A stretch of DNA of 64,000 nucleotides from Mycobacterium sp. 1164966.3 (GTDB lineage Bacteria > Actinomycetota > Actinomycetes > Mycobacteriales > Mycobacteriaceae): the NCBI RefSeq assembly GCF_001665395.1, contig NZ_LZSG01000027.1, positions 34,780-98,779 of the forward strand, written 5' to 3'. Each line of letters begins with the position of its first letter. Positions within the stretch are counted from its first letter, which is position 1. Shown piece after piece: positions 16,356-25,375 of the stretch. The translations under genes were made by a program, and so were the position numbers. The notes beneath the pieces were generated by a model. The model had not been told where the DNA came from and made no database searches. It saw only the letters and a program-made list of their open reading frames with translations.

Positions 16356-19199
16356 TCAACGCGCTTTGACGAACCCGCCGCGGTCGCTGTCGTGCTGACG
16401 GCCCTGCAGCGGACGATCCGTCGGAAGGACTCGGTCAAGCTGGCTGCGTGAGCTGATGTCCAACTTCGCGAACACCTTGCGAAGGTGATACTGGACTGTT
16501 CGTCCGCTGATGAACAGCCGTGCACCGATCTCTGGATTCGACAGGCCGTCGCGGGCCAACCGTGCGACCTGCGTTTCCTGCGCTGTCAGTTGTTCCCCGC
16601 TCACGCCGGCGGCGCGCTTACGAGCGGTTTCACCGGTGGCCTGAAGCTCGCGCCCCGCGCGCTCGGCGAACGCATGCATGCCCATCGCGTCGAGCATGCT
16701 GTGCGCTGTGCGGAGCTGCGTCCGCGCCTCCGTGCGACGGCGCTCTCGGCGTAACCATTCCCCGTAGAGCAGATGGGCGCGGGCGAGTTCGGAGCGCATT
16801 CGGGTACGGCCAAGCCGCTCAATTGCCTCGCGGTAAAAACGCTCAGCCTCCGCACCAGCACTCAGCAATGCGCGCGAACGTGCATCGATGCCAAGCGCCC
16901 AATCGGTGCCACTGGCACTGGTCATTTCGGTAAGACGGGAAAGAGTATTGGCTGCGGCGGTGGTCGTACCGCTGCGCACGGCCGCTTCGATGAGCTCAAC
17001 CGCGGCCCATGCCGACACGCCAATGTCTGCGGGGTGCTCGGCAGCCTTCTGGGCTGCGATCATCGCCTTCTCGTAGTTGCCAATGCCGTTGTTCAGCACT
17101 GCCTCCGCCCACTCGGCAATCGTCAACCCGACGCCTTCGCCGCGCCGCATGACGTCTCGTGTGGTGTCTTCGATCAATGTCGATGCCTCGCCCGGACGGC
17201 CCTGAAATGCGGCCAGGCCCAGCGCGCCATGTGGCGCGACACGTTCGCCGGTGGCCTCTGTCACCGTCTCGGCCTCCTGAATCAGCGATTCGGCGGCGGT
17301 GAGTTCGCCGGCGGCAAGCAGCATCACCGCGCGCGAACTGAGAGCAAGCGGCAATTCCGTTAGCGCGCCGGCCGCGCGGGCAAGCTCAACATGGCGCGCC
17401 GAAAGCACATCCCAACTTTCGTCATCCCACACGTGTAATGCGGCGATTCCTACCAGCCATAGACAACGCAGATCATCCTCTGATGACCTTCGAGGTCTGG
17501 CGGTGCTGATAGCGCGACGCAAAATCCCTAGTCCTGCCGCATATCCGTCGGTGAACTGTGCTGTGAGGCCGTCAAGCAGAAGATCGGATAGGCGCGGGTT
17601 TACGACGCGTGGCGACGCGGCGGCGGCCTGTGCTACGTCCAGGATCCCGCAGCCGGACGCTAGTCGGGCGGCGAACATCGCCGCCGATAGCGCCTCCAAG
17701 TAGGTGTCACGGGAAAGAACGGCGTCGATTAACTCGAGCCGTTTCGCTGCTTTCAGCAGCAGCAGCGGGGCATCGCTGCCGCGGTTGGTAACGAAGGCTA
17801 GCTGGGCGCGCACTAGATCGACACGAGCATGCTGCAAGTCGCTTAACGGTCCGGCCTCGGCCAGGGCAATCAGATCCAGTGCGGCGTCGAATGCGCCAGC
17901 TTGTGCCTTTGCGGCCGCCGCGTCGAGGGCGCGCCGAGCTCGTTGGGCCGGGTCGAGGGTTAACGCTGTTGCGCGCTCAAGGAATGCCGCTGCGGCAGCC
18001 ACCCCACCGCGCGCTTGAGCCCGCCCTGCTGAGCGCACTAGCTCGGCGGCGACATCCTCGGCAGGGCCGGTGGCGGCATGGGCTAGATGCCAGGCCCGGC
18101 GGTCGGGATCCAACTGCGGATCAGTGACATCCGCGAGGGCTCGGTGGATCTGCTGGCGCTTCTGCAGTGACCTCGAGTGGTAAGCCGCCGAGCGCCCCAA
18201 TGGATGACTGAACTGTACCCGGGAGTCGAACGCCACCAGGCCTCCATCGACCGCGGGCGCCGCGGCGTCCGCACCGACTTCAAGTTTGGCCGCAGCCGAC
18301 CAAATCAGCGCCGGATCACCGGTCGGCTCGGCCGCCGCCACTAGCAGAAGATTGCGGGTCGACTCCGGCATGGCACTAATGCGCTGCCGAAAACTTTCTT
18401 CAATGCTTCCTGAGAGTCGTACCGCGCTCGGCAGCCCGAACCCTCCTGCCAGCTGTTGTGCAGTCCTTCCCCGTGGCAGCTCCACCAATGCCAAAGGGTT
18501 GCCCCGAGTCTCAGCGACGATTTGGTCACGTACCCGCGCGTCAAGCGGTCCGGTCAGCACCCTGTCCAGCAGCGCGCGTGCATCCGCGTCCGCCAAGCCG
18601 GATACGAGAAGTTGCGGTAAGTTGGCGAGATCGCCGCCCGGCACACGCGCGGCGAAAACCAGCCCGACCGATTCCGCTACCAGGCGCCGCGCGACGAACG
18701 CGAGCACCTGCGCTGAGGCCTGATCCAGCCACTGTTCATCGTCGATTAGGCACACCAGCGGCTGTTCGTCGGCTATCTCAGATAGCAAGCTCAACACGGC
18801 GAGTCCGATTAAGAACCGGTCCGGAAGGGGTCCGGCGATAATGCCGAACGCTGTCTGCAGCGCATCGCGCTGCGGCTCAGGAAGTCGCTCCAATCGATTC
18901 AGCATTGGCCCGCACAACTGGTGCAGCGCGGCGAAGGCGAGCTCCATCTCGGACTGGACACCGGCCGCACGCGCCACCCGGCAGCTCGACGCCCGCTCAG
19001 CCAGGTATTCCAGCAGCGCGGACTTTCCAACTCCTGCTTCGCCGTGGATCACCAGCGCCCGGCTTTCGCCGGCGCGCACAACCTCGACGAGCTGATCGAT
19101 GACCTCGCATTCGGCTCGTCGGCCGATTAGCTCCAACGGACGCCGCCTATTCGGCAACCTCTGTCGATATCCGCATGGCCTGACCGTATACCAACGCAA
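16356..19199 (-). CDS. LuxR-family ATPase-type (LAL) transcriptional regulator
   Basis: This 947-residue protein starts with L-E-L-I-G-R-R-A-E-C, then a Walker A (G-E-A-G-V-G-K-S) near residue 57 and a Walker B-like V-C-L-I-D-D-E-Q-W-L-D, a long helical TPR-like middle, and a C-terminal LuxR helix-turn-helix (L-T-A-Q-E-T-Q-V-A-R-L-A-R-D-G-L-S-N-P-E-I-G). The size and order match the MalT/LAL class. The DNA of the last 150 codons is about four-fifths identical by eye to that of the partial paralogue at 2-2293, so they are duplicates, now in inverted orientation 14 kb apart. The ATG at 19199 is one option; start codons closer to L-E-L-I-G-R-R are possible. Confidence 0.92.
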   Translation of the reverse strand: MRWYTVRPCGYRQRLPNRRRPLELIGRRAECEVIDQLVEVVRAGESRALVIHGEAGVGKSALLEYLAERASSCRVARAAGVQSEMELAFAALHQLCGPMLNRLERLPEPQRDALQTAFGIIAGPLPDRFLIGLAVLSLLSEIADEQPLVCLIDDEQWLDQASAQVLAFVARRLVAESVGLVFAARVPGGDLANLPQLLVSGLADADARALLDRVLTGPLDARVRDQIVAETRGNPLALVELPRGRTAQQLAGGFGLPSAVRLSGSIEESFRQRISAMPESTRNLLLVAAAEPTGDPALIWSAAAKLEVGADAAAPAVDGGLVAFDSRVQFSHPLGRSAAYHSRSLQKRQQIHRALADVTDPQLDPDRRAWHLAHAATGPAEDVAAELVRSAGRAQARGGVAAAAAFLERATALTLDPAQRARRALDAAAAKAQAGAFDAALDLIALAEAGPLSDLQHARVDLVRAQLAFVTNRGSDAPLLLLKAAKRLELIDAVLSRDTYLEALSAAMFAARLASGCGILDVAQAAAASPRVVNPRLSDLLLDGLTAQFTDGYAAGLGILRRAISTARPRRSSEDDLRCLWLVGIAALHVWDDESWDVLSARHVELARAAGALTELPLALSSRAVMLLAAGELTAAESLIQEAETVTEATGERVAPHGALGLAAFQGRPGEASTLIEDTTRDVMRRGEGVGLTIAEWAEAVLNNGIGNYEKAMIAAQKAAEHPADIGVSAWAAVELIEAAVRSGTTTAAANTLSRLTEMTSASGTDWALGIDARSRALLSAGAEAERFYREAIERLGRTRMRSELARAHLLYGEWLRRERRRTEARTQLRTAHSMLDAMGMHAFAERAGRELQATGETARKRAAGVSGEQLTAQETQVARLARDGLSNPEIGARLFISGRTVQYHLRKVFAKLDISSRSQLDRVLPTDRPLQGRQHDSDRGGFVKAR

Positions 19200-19518
19200 T
19201 GCTCACTAGTGGAGCTCGAAGAAGACTCGGCAACCATCACCCTGCGTCGCGAGAGTCGTAACCCACGTGGAAAGGCAAGTCAGGGAAGGTCTTGCCGAAT
19301 TGAGACTGCCTAGCCGTCGGTACTGCTGCCTTCACTAGGCCTTCTTGTGCCGTTGAAAGGACTGGCCGCTAACCAATGCTTCTGTGACCGATGCGCACTG
19401 CGTGTACACAACGCCTGTCAGAGACACGTGTTTGCCGCCTCACCCGCGGTATACATCGACCGATGCCTTTGTGACTCCTTACGGCAGTCCCAATACCCAT
19501 CGTCAACAAGGAGATCTG
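19200..19518. other. Divergent promoter region, no gene seen
   Basis: This 319-bp gap separates the LuxR-type gene (minus) from the exported-protein gene (plus). No coding frame or strong repeat was found. AAGGAG at 19508-19513 is the ribosome site that fixes the GTG start at 19519. Confidence 0.5.
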
Positions 19519-20235
19519 GTGCAGTTAGCCCCTCGACCCAAGGCCGTCAGTATGCGGGAGTGGGGTGGACCAAGGTTCGCTACCCGCCTCTGCGCGTACC
19601 TGACTACTGGCATCGTGCTGATAGGCGTGAGCGCCAGCGCCGCCATGCCGGTCGCGTCAGATCTACCAGAGATTCAGGCGCGCTCGGGACAGCTGGACGC
19701 GGCTTCCGACAGCGCTACCGAGATTTTGGCCGCACTGGGACTCGAGGTCGGCGAGGGCACAGGCAAAATTTCTTTGACCAGGGGGTTGCAAGACGTAGTT
19801 GGTCTGGAGAATTCACCGGTCGGGCGCGTGAGTGGCCGCGCTGACTTCTCCGGTTTTAACGCCTATGCGGAGCTCGCCACCAACACATCTGACCGCCAGA
19901 AGAGCCTTGGCCAAACTGCGCTCCATGACCCTTGGCCTATGGCGACACAGATCATCGCTAATCAGGTCGGTTATCCGCGTATGAGCCGCAATGCGCGAGG
20001 CTCGCTTTCGGACGTCGCTGATGGGGTCATTGTCGCGTCCGCCCTTCCAACGGCGTTTGGAGTCCCCTTTTCGGGCGATGTTAAAGCTGAGTTGGTCGAA
20101 ACTCAGATCGCGCTGCTGAACCTACTGATCACTTTCAAGCTGAAAGTGGTTCTGTTGCAGACGGCTCTGCTGAATTTCCTGGTCAATGTCAACCGGAACA
20201 TGGTCCTTGAGTCGCTAGGTGGCACACACACTTGA
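19519..20235 (+). CDS. Putative exported protein of unknown function
   Basis: The GTG at 19519 lies six bases after AAGGAG, a better start than upstream ATGs. The 238-residue product has basic residues then a hydrophobic stretch (L-T-T-G-I-V-L-I-G-V-S-A-S-A-A) near residues 28-42, consistent with a signal peptide cut after A-S-A or S-A-A. The middle is polar and featureless. The last 50 residues are strongly amphipathic and hydrophobic (T-Q-I-A-L-L-N-L-L-I-T-F-K-L-K-V-V-L-L-Q-T), suggesting membrane or partner binding. No family is recognised. It is likely cell-wall associated. It precedes the F420 enzyme gene by 164 bp. Confidence 0.6.
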   Translation: MQLAPRPKAVSMREWGGPRFATRLCAYLTTGIVLIGVSASAAMPVASDLPEIQARSGQLDAASDSATEILAALGLEVGEGTGKISLTRGLQDVVGLENSPVGRVSGRADFSGFNAYAELATNTSDRQKSLGQTALHDPWPMATQIIANQVGYPRMSRNARGSLSDVADGVIVASALPTAFGVPFSGDVKAELVETQIALLNLLITFKLKVVLLQTALLNFLVNVNRNMVLESLGGTHT

Positions 20236-20399
20236 TCGGGTGGGTTGGCCGTCTCGAACGTCAATCACCCTGTGGTGTTTCCCATTCGAGTCCGCGCCAT
20301 AAGACAGTGGCGTTTGCCAAAGCTCGCAGTCAACATAATTCAAAATCCGCAACAGTGCGGAGGCGTGGCCAGCACCAAGCATCGTGGATACGGAAAGGA

Positions 20400-21278
20400 A
20401 TGATTCAGTTGGAACTTGCCGGTATCGGGGTGTCGAGTGTTCAGCTGCGCTACGGCGACCCGGCGGAATCCGCCGAAGCGGCAGCGGAATTGGAGGAGCT
20501 TGGCTTTGCATCGCTGTGGATCCCAGATGTCAGTGGGCAGGTGTTTGATGCCGTGCATGGGTTGCTTGGCGCAACAAGACGGACGGTGATCGCGACGGGC
20601 ATCCTGAATCTCTGGATGCACTCACCGAGCGAGATCGCTGCATCTTATGCCGAGCTCATCGCCACTTATGGCGACCGCTTCCTGCTCGGCGTCGGCGCCA
20701 ATCACGCCCGACCAATGGGCGTCAACCAGCCGGGGGCATACCACAAGCCTGTGCCAGCGGCTGTCGCGTTCCTGGATGCGTTGGACGCTGCCGACCCGCC
20801 AGTGCCCGCCGAGCGGCGGGTGCTAGCTGCTCAGAGCCCGAAGATGTTGGCGCTGGCCGCGAGTCGTACCCGCGGTGCCCAACCTTACATGGCAACGCCG
20901 GAGCACACCGCCATTGCCCGTGCGATTTTAGGCGAGACTTCGTTGTTGATGCCGATGCAGACCGTGATCCTGTGTCACGACGCCGACGAGGCCCGTGCCA
21001 TCGGAACCCATTGGCTGCGGGCTTATTTGGGAGCTTTGCCGAACTACGCCCATAGCTTGCTGTGCCGGAGCGGGTACTCGGTAGATGACTTGGCTCGGGC
21101 GAGCGACCGGCTTTTCGACGGGATCATTGTGTGGGGCGACGAGGAAGCCGTTTTGCGCAGGGTAGCCGAGCATCGGGCGGCAGGCGCCGATCATGTCTGC
21201 ATTCAGGTGCTGACGGATGACCGATCGACCTTCCCTCGTGAAGAGTGGCGTCGGATTGCGGCTGCCTGCAAAGGCTGA
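20400..21278 (+). CDS. F420-dependent LLM-class oxidoreductase
   Basis: The ATG at 20400 follows GGAAAGGA. The 292-residue protein is a shorter luciferase-like monooxygenase-fold enzyme: G-I-G-V-S-S-V-Q-L-R at the first strand, A-E-L-E-E-L-G-F-A-S-L-W-I-P-D, G-D-R-F-L-L-G-V-G-A-N-H and L-A-A-S-R-T-R-G-A-Q-P-Y. It resembles the mycobacterial F420 subgroup with about 290 residues (the TIGR03620-type group, from memory). It likely performs hydride transfer to or from an unknown ketone or enone using F420. It is the last gene before the visibly higher-GC part of the window. Confidence 0.85.
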   Translation: MIQLELAGIGVSSVQLRYGDPAESAEAAAELEELGFASLWIPDVSGQVFDAVHGLLGATRRTVIATGILNLWMHSPSEIAASYAELIATYGDRFLLGVGANHARPMGVNQPGAYHKPVPAAVAFLDALDAADPPVPAERRVLAAQSPKMLALAASRTRGAQPYMATPEHTAIARAILGETSLLMPMQTVILCHDADEARAIGTHWLRAYLGALPNYAHSLLCRSGYSVDDLARASDRLFDGIIVWGDEEAVLRRVAEHRAAGADHVCIQVLTDDRSTFPREEWRRIAAACKG

Positions 21279-21460
21279 CCGCGACCACACCGATCTATCT
21301 TGCGTGTGAATTTGGCTGCCGAATCATCGATTCTGATCGGCCCTTGGCGGCTATGACGGCGGCAATGAAAACCCCACATGTTGTCCATAGTCTGGTGATC
21401 CTCCGCGGCCGGGCCGGGGGTTGCCGGCGACCGTGACGCCAGCGTCACGGTCGCGGCGAC

Positions 21461-22102
21461 TCAGCGCGCCAGTGCCTCGGCGATGGGAAACTCGCCGTTG
21501 TTGAATTCGATGGTCCGGCCGATCGTCGAGTCGTCGGCCAATGCGGCCGCGACGACGAGCGCGACGTCCGCCCGCGTGACTGAACCCTTTCCCTCGCCGA
21601 CGGCGATCCGCCCCGTCGCAGGCTCCAGGGTGAGGTGACCCGGGCCCAGGATGGTCCAATCCAAGCTGCTGGCCCGCAGGTGTGCGTCGGCGGCGGCCTT
21701 GGCCTCGGCGTACGGAAAGAACGAATTGTCCGGCGACACACCGTGGTCGGGTCGCGCACCGAAATAGGACACCATCACGAACCTTTTGACGCCTGCCTGC
21801 GCGGCGGCGTCTATCACCCGGATCGCCGCATCGCGATCGACGGCGTAGGTGCGGGCCGGGTTGCCCCCGCCGGCCCCGGCGGAGAAAACGACGGCGTCGT
21901 GACCCGCGACGAGCTCGGCCAGCGCGGCGGTGTCCAGCTGCTGGATGTCGGCGGTGACCGGTTTGGCGCCCGTTTCGGCGACGTCGCCGGCGTGGTCCGG
22001 GTTACGGAAAACCGACGTCACGTCGTCGCCGCGCTCGGCCAGGATGCGAGCCAAGTGCAGTGCGACCTTGCCGTGGCCGCCGATCACGACGATGCGCGCC
22101 AC
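21461..22102 (-). CDS. NAD(P)-binding atypical SDR (NmrA/YwnB-like)
   Basis: The GTG at 22102 starts V-A-R-I-V-V-I-G-G-H-G-K-V-A-L-H-L, a Rossmann strand with GGxGxV; it lies 11 bp after the stop of the upstream SDR, so the two form an operon. The 213-residue length and motifs such as H-D-A-V-V-F-S-A-G-A-G-G, V-M-V-S-Y-F-G-A and A-E-A-K-A-A-A-D fit the atypical SDR-a5 group, which often act as redox sensors or reductases. No classical YxxxK is present. It is the most promoter-distal gene of the transcript that starts near the motif site at 23008. Confidence 0.85.
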   Translation of the reverse strand: MARIVVIGGHGKVALHLARILAERGDDVTSVFRNPDHAGDVAETGAKPVTADIQQLDTAALAELVAGHDAVVFSAGAGGGNPARTYAVDRDAAIRVIDAAAQAGVKRFVMVSYFGARPDHGVSPDNSFFPYAEAKAAADAHLRASSLDWTILGPGHLTLEPATGRIAVGEGKGSVTRADVALVVAAALADDSTIGRTIEFNNGEFPIAEALAR

Positions 22103-22113
22103 GGGCCCGACTC

Positions 22114-22953
22114 CTACAGCTTCACCCGGCCCATGATCAGATCGATGATCGGCTTGCCCGGAGGGTATGCCCCGGTGAGCGAGGCCATCGTGTGCCCGTA
22201 GTCCACCAGCAGCGTGATCCCGCTGATGCCGAACGCGGCGGCGCTGTTGAGGAACGCCATCACGTCGCCCATTTGCTCCGGGGTGTGGACTTTGGAGCCG
22301 GTCTCGTCCCGGTAGTCCTGCGCGAAAGTCAGCCACAGGTCGGCGTTGGCCTGCGCCAGCGGGGTGTCGGTGGGACCCGGGCAGATGGCGTTGATGCGGA
22401 TGCCACGCTTCAGCAGGGGATAGCCCTGGGTTGCGACGTAGGCGTTGACCGCCTTCTTGCTGAACCCGTAGTGGATGATGCCTTCTGGCTCATGCGCCTT
22501 GACCCACGCGTCGGCCGCCGCGAAGTCAGGCGTGGCCAGGAACTCGTTCAGCAGTTCCAGGTCGTTTTCCCATCCCATGCCGGCGACCGAGGAGATGAAG
22601 CAGATCGCCGAGCCGGACGGAAGCTGATTGTTGCCTAGCAGCCGCTCGATGAGATAGCGGTGTCCGATGAAATTGATCTTCATCAGATCCGGCCCGTCGG
22701 CGACTCCGGCGGCGGAGAACACCGCATGCACCGGCCCCTCGACCTGCTCCAGCGCGGCGTCGATGGAGGCCGGGTCGCGCAGGTCCACCTGTATTGCCTT
22801 GGCGACGTCATAGTTCACCGGCGCGTAGTCCAGCACGATGACTTCGGCGCCGAGCTCGCCCGCTGACTTGGCCGCCGCCGCGCCCATGCCCGTCGCGCCG
22901 CCGACGACGAGCGCCCGCTTGCCGTCATAACGCAATCGATCGATAACAGTCAT
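22114..22953 (-). CDS. Short-chain dehydrogenase/reductase
   Basis: The ATG at 22953 follows GGGG in AGAAGGGGATTTCC. The 279-residue protein has G-G-A-T-G-M-G-A-A-A near residue 17, S-A-A-G in the NNAG position, F-I-S-S-V-A-G-M for the catalytic Ser, and Y-G-F-S-K-K-A-V as the Tyr-Lys pair, so it is catalytically complete. It has the C-terminal extension (Y-G-H-T-M-A-S-L-T-G-A-Y-P-P-G-K-P) of SDRs linked to steroid or hydroxy-lipid oxidation in mycobacteria. A copy of the 19-bp cluster motif is 55-73 bp upstream. It likely oxidises a hydroxyl intermediate in the catabolic cluster. Confidence 0.88.
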   Translation of the reverse strand: MTVIDRLRYDGKRALVVGGATGMGAAAAKSAGELGAEVIVLDYAPVNYDVAKAIQVDLRDPASIDAALEQVEGPVHAVFSAAGVADGPDLMKINFIGHRYLIERLLGNNQLPSGSAICFISSVAGMGWENDLELLNEFLATPDFAAADAWVKAHEPEGIIHYGFSKKAVNAYVATQGYPLLKRGIRINAICPGPTDTPLAQANADLWLTFAQDYRDETGSKVHTPEQMGDVMAFLNSAAAFGISGITLLVDYGHTMASLTGAYPPGKPIIDLIMGRVKL

Positions 22954-23007
22954 GGAAATCCCCTTCTCGGCAACTGCCAACCCGGTTCTAATTGCCCAAC
23001 TGTATGG

Positions 23008-23026
23008 GTAACAGTTATTTGGTTCA
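23008..23026 (+). promoter_or_regulatory. Cluster motif site 1 (upstream of SDR operon)
   Basis: GTAACAGTTATTTGGTTCA matches the consensus GGAACARATATTTGGTTCA (see findings). It is in the 103-bp gap between the TetR stop and the SDR start at 22953, placed like a repressor site over the SDR promoter. Confidence 0.6.
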
Positions 23027-23056
23027 ACACCGGGTACCCGGTTGTGACTCTGACGC

Positions 23057-24334
23057 CTACTTCCCGCAAACCGCGACTCCGCGCAGGACGGTGTCGCGGG
23101 CGTGCAGCAACGCCGCGCGAGTGCCCACGGCACGCAGAATGTTCTCCGGTATCCACTGCATGCCGATGACACAGCGCGCCAGCATCGCGGTCGACGGCGT
23201 GTCGATGCTTATCTCTCCCGACCGGATCCCCTCGGAGAGCAGTGATTTCATCTGTCGCAGCCGCGTGGTGTACGACCAGCCCGGGTTGGTGGTCGGTGGC
23301 GACTGTCGCATCCATGCCAGCTGGATCCGGAACTCGTCGGAGAACCGATCCAACGCGTTGACGTGGACCCAACTGAGCGCGTCGAGCTTCTCGAGCGTCG
23401 ACGCATCCGAGCGCAGCACGCTGACCCATCCGGCTTCGACCTTCTGCCCGAACGAACGCATGATCGAGGCCAGCAGCTCATCCTTGGATCCGATCACCCG
23501 GTAGACGGTGCCGGTGCCCAGACCCGCCGCGGATGCGATGTCCCGGATGGTGGTGACTTCATAGCCTTTTCGGCCGAACTCGGTTTTTGCAACCGCGCGC
23601 AGATGGGCCGCCTTGTCGCCAGGGTCCGCGAAGCTGTCGTCGGCCCATGTCTCGATGACCTCGCTGGCCGCGGCAATGGCCTTGGACCGATCCAGTGCGG
23701 CATCGGTGGGGGGCCGTGCTGCCAACCCGTGCAGGATGATTCGGCACATGAGCCCGGCCACCTGATCGGCGGATGCTTTGTCGCGAATGACGTCCAGACC
23801 CACCTGCAGCATGGTCTGGCAGATCCGGTCGGCCAAGGTCGGAAGGTCGATGTCGGGTTTGATGTAGCCGCTCCACCTGCCGGCGCGCAGTGTCTGCAGC
23901 ATCGCGTCATGGATTGCGCTGGACTGTTGCGCGCGCTTGAGCAGTTCGGGATCCGCGCTCGGTCCCTCGTAGAACGACATCTGCAGGGCGGCCTGATGTT
24001 CCACCGCACAGTTGGCGATTGCCACTCCGAGCTCGGTGATTTGCTTGTCGGCGGGCCGCGAGTCGGGTTGGTCCAGCCTCGCCTGTGCGCGCTGGCCGAT
24101 GCGGTTCAGATCGTCGTGGTAGCGCTGCGTCAGCTCGACCAGGATCGCTTCTTTGGATTCGAAGTGGTGGTACAAGCTGCCCGGGAGAATGCCTGCGGCA
24201 TCGGCGATTTCCTGCAGCGAGGTCCGTAGCCCCGACGAGGCGATCAGGGATGCCGCGGTCTGCAGGATCTCGGTCCGGCGGGTTCCGGAATCGGCTGCGG
24301 TGCCGGCTTGTTCCAGTGCATCGGCTCTGGCCAT
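23057..24334 (-). CDS. Tandem TetR-family transcriptional regulator (two TetR domains)
   Basis: The protein of about 425 residues carries two complete TetR helix-turn-helix units. One is near residues 20-65 (S-L-Q-E-I-A-D-A-A-G-I-L-P-G-S-L-Y-H-H-F) and the other near 235-280 (T-I-R-D-I-A-S-A-A-G-L-G-T-G-T-V-Y-R). Each is followed by a helical ligand domain. This fused layout is known from Mce3R, which represses lipid-metabolism genes, although I see no close sequence match to it. The ATG at 24334 is ten bases from GGAGG; a GTG six bases upstream is too close to it. One copy of the 19-bp motif lies 19-37 bp upstream of the start, so it probably represses itself. It is the most likely controller of the surrounding cluster. 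Confidence 0.9.
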   Translation of the reverse strand: MARADALEQAGTAADSGTRRTEILQTAASLIASSGLRTSLQEIADAAGILPGSLYHHFESKEAILVELTQRYHDDLNRIGQRAQARLDQPDSRPADKQITELGVAIANCAVEHQAALQMSFYEGPSADPELLKRAQQSSAIHDAMLQTLRAGRWSGYIKPDIDLPTLADRICQTMLQVGLDVIRDKASADQVAGLMCRIILHGLAARPPTDAALDRSKAIAAASEVIETWADDSFADPGDKAAHLRAVAKTEFGRKGYEVTTIRDIASAAGLGTGTVYRVIGSKDELLASIMRSFGQKVEAGWVSVLRSDASTLEKLDALSWVHVNALDRFSDEFRIQLAWMRQSPPTTNPGWSYTTRLRQMKSLLSEGIRSGEISIDTPSTAMLARCVIGMQWIPENILRAVGTRAALLHARDTVLRGVAVCGK

Positions 24335-24352
24335 ATGCACCTGTCCTCCCGG

Positions 24353-24371
24353 TGAACCAAATCTTTGTTGA
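24353..24371 (-). promoter_or_regulatory. Cluster motif site 2 (upstream of tandem TetR gene)
   Basis: On the plus strand it reads TGAACCAAATCTTTGTTGA. It is the copy with the clearest dyad (GAACCAAA / TTTGTT). It ends 19 bp before the TetR start, which suggests autoregulation. Confidence 0.65.
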
Positions 24372-24445
24372 AGGCTATCAGACTGCCCGGTTGGAAAGAT
24401 GCTGCTGAGCGGGCCAACCAGCCAATCTTAAAGCGGGTAGCGGCG

Positions 24446-25375
24446 TCACGTCGTCACACCGAGCTGGGCGGCCACGGCGAAGACTTCCTCGAAGATCGAG
24501 TCGGGCACGGTGAACGGTTCGGTTGCCGACACCTCGGAAAGATGAGCTTCGATGTCGTCGGCCGTCGGATTGCTGTCACGCGCCGCGAACCAGCCCTGAC
24601 CGAGGCCGACGAAGACCCGAGCGAAACGACCAGCGCAGGCCGAGTAGTTCTGGTGGGTGAATTGGCAGGCCCGACTCGCCAGGAAGACCACGACAGGGAC
24701 CACCAGCTCCGGCTTGATCACGTTCAGAAATCCGATCTCCTCAAGGGCTTTCGGGTCGCCGACGGTTTCGGTCACCATGCGGGAAAAGCCGAACGGTAGC
24801 ACCGTGTTGGAAAGTATGCCGTGGTCGGCGCCCTCGATCGCGATCACATTCGACAATCCGACCAGCCCGGCTTTGGCAGCGGCGTAATGGGCTTCCAGCG
24901 GTTGTCCGAACATGCCGCCCGACGAAGAGATGAAGACGAACCGGCCGTAGCGCTGTCTCTTCATCACCCGGTAGGCGGCCTGGCTCAAATAGAACCCGCC
25001 GTCCAGGTGCACGCTGAGCATCTGCCGCCATTGCTGCGCGGACATCTCGTCGAACGGAACGCTGTTGAAGATGCCGGCGTTGCTCACCACCGCGTCGAGT
25101 CGGCCGAACCGCTCGACGGCCGTATCGACGATCGCTTCGCCGCCCTCCGGGCCGGCCACCGAGTCGTGTGATGCCACCGCGACACCGCCGGCGTTCTCGA
25201 TCTCGGCGACGACCTCGTCGGCGACGGTTGCGTCGGAACCTTCGCCGTGCATGGTGCCACCCAGGTCGTTGACAACCACCGCAGCTCCGCGCCGGGCCAG
25301 CTCGAGCGCATACAACCGGCCAAGGCCTCGGCCTGCGCCGGTGACGATTGCGACCTGGTCGGTGAAGTCGATCAC
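24446..25375 (-). CDS. SDR, hydroxyacyl-CoA dehydrogenase-like (17-beta-HSD type 4 group)
   Basis: This 309-residue SDR starts with GTG overlapping the upstream fadE stop by 4 bp. It has T-G-A-G-R-G-L-G-R near residue 12, the N-D-L-G-G-T insertion typical of the 17-beta-HSD4/FOX2 hydroxyacyl-CoA dehydrogenase branch, S-N-A-G, F-I-S-S-S-G-G-M and Y-A-A-A-K. The length matches mycobacterial hydroxyacyl-CoA dehydrogenases used in sterol side-chain degradation. It should oxidise a 3-hydroxyacyl-CoA made from the enoyl-CoA produced by the paired FadE enzymes encoded just upstream in the same operon. Confidence 0.88.
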   Translation of the reverse strand: MIDFTDQVAIVTGAGRGLGRLYALELARRGAAVVVNDLGGTMHGEGSDATVADEVVAEIENAGGVAVASHDSVAGPEGGEAIVDTAVERFGRLDAVVSNAGIFNSVPFDEMSAQQWRQMLSVHLDGGFYLSQAAYRVMKRQRYGRFVFISSSGGMFGQPLEAHYAAAKAGLVGLSNVIAIEGADHGILSNTVLPFGFSRMVTETVGDPKALEEIGFLNVIKPELVVPVVVFLASRACQFTHQNYSACAGRFARVFVGLGQGWFAARDSNPTADDIEAHLSEVSATEPFTVPDSIFEEVFAVAAQLGVTT

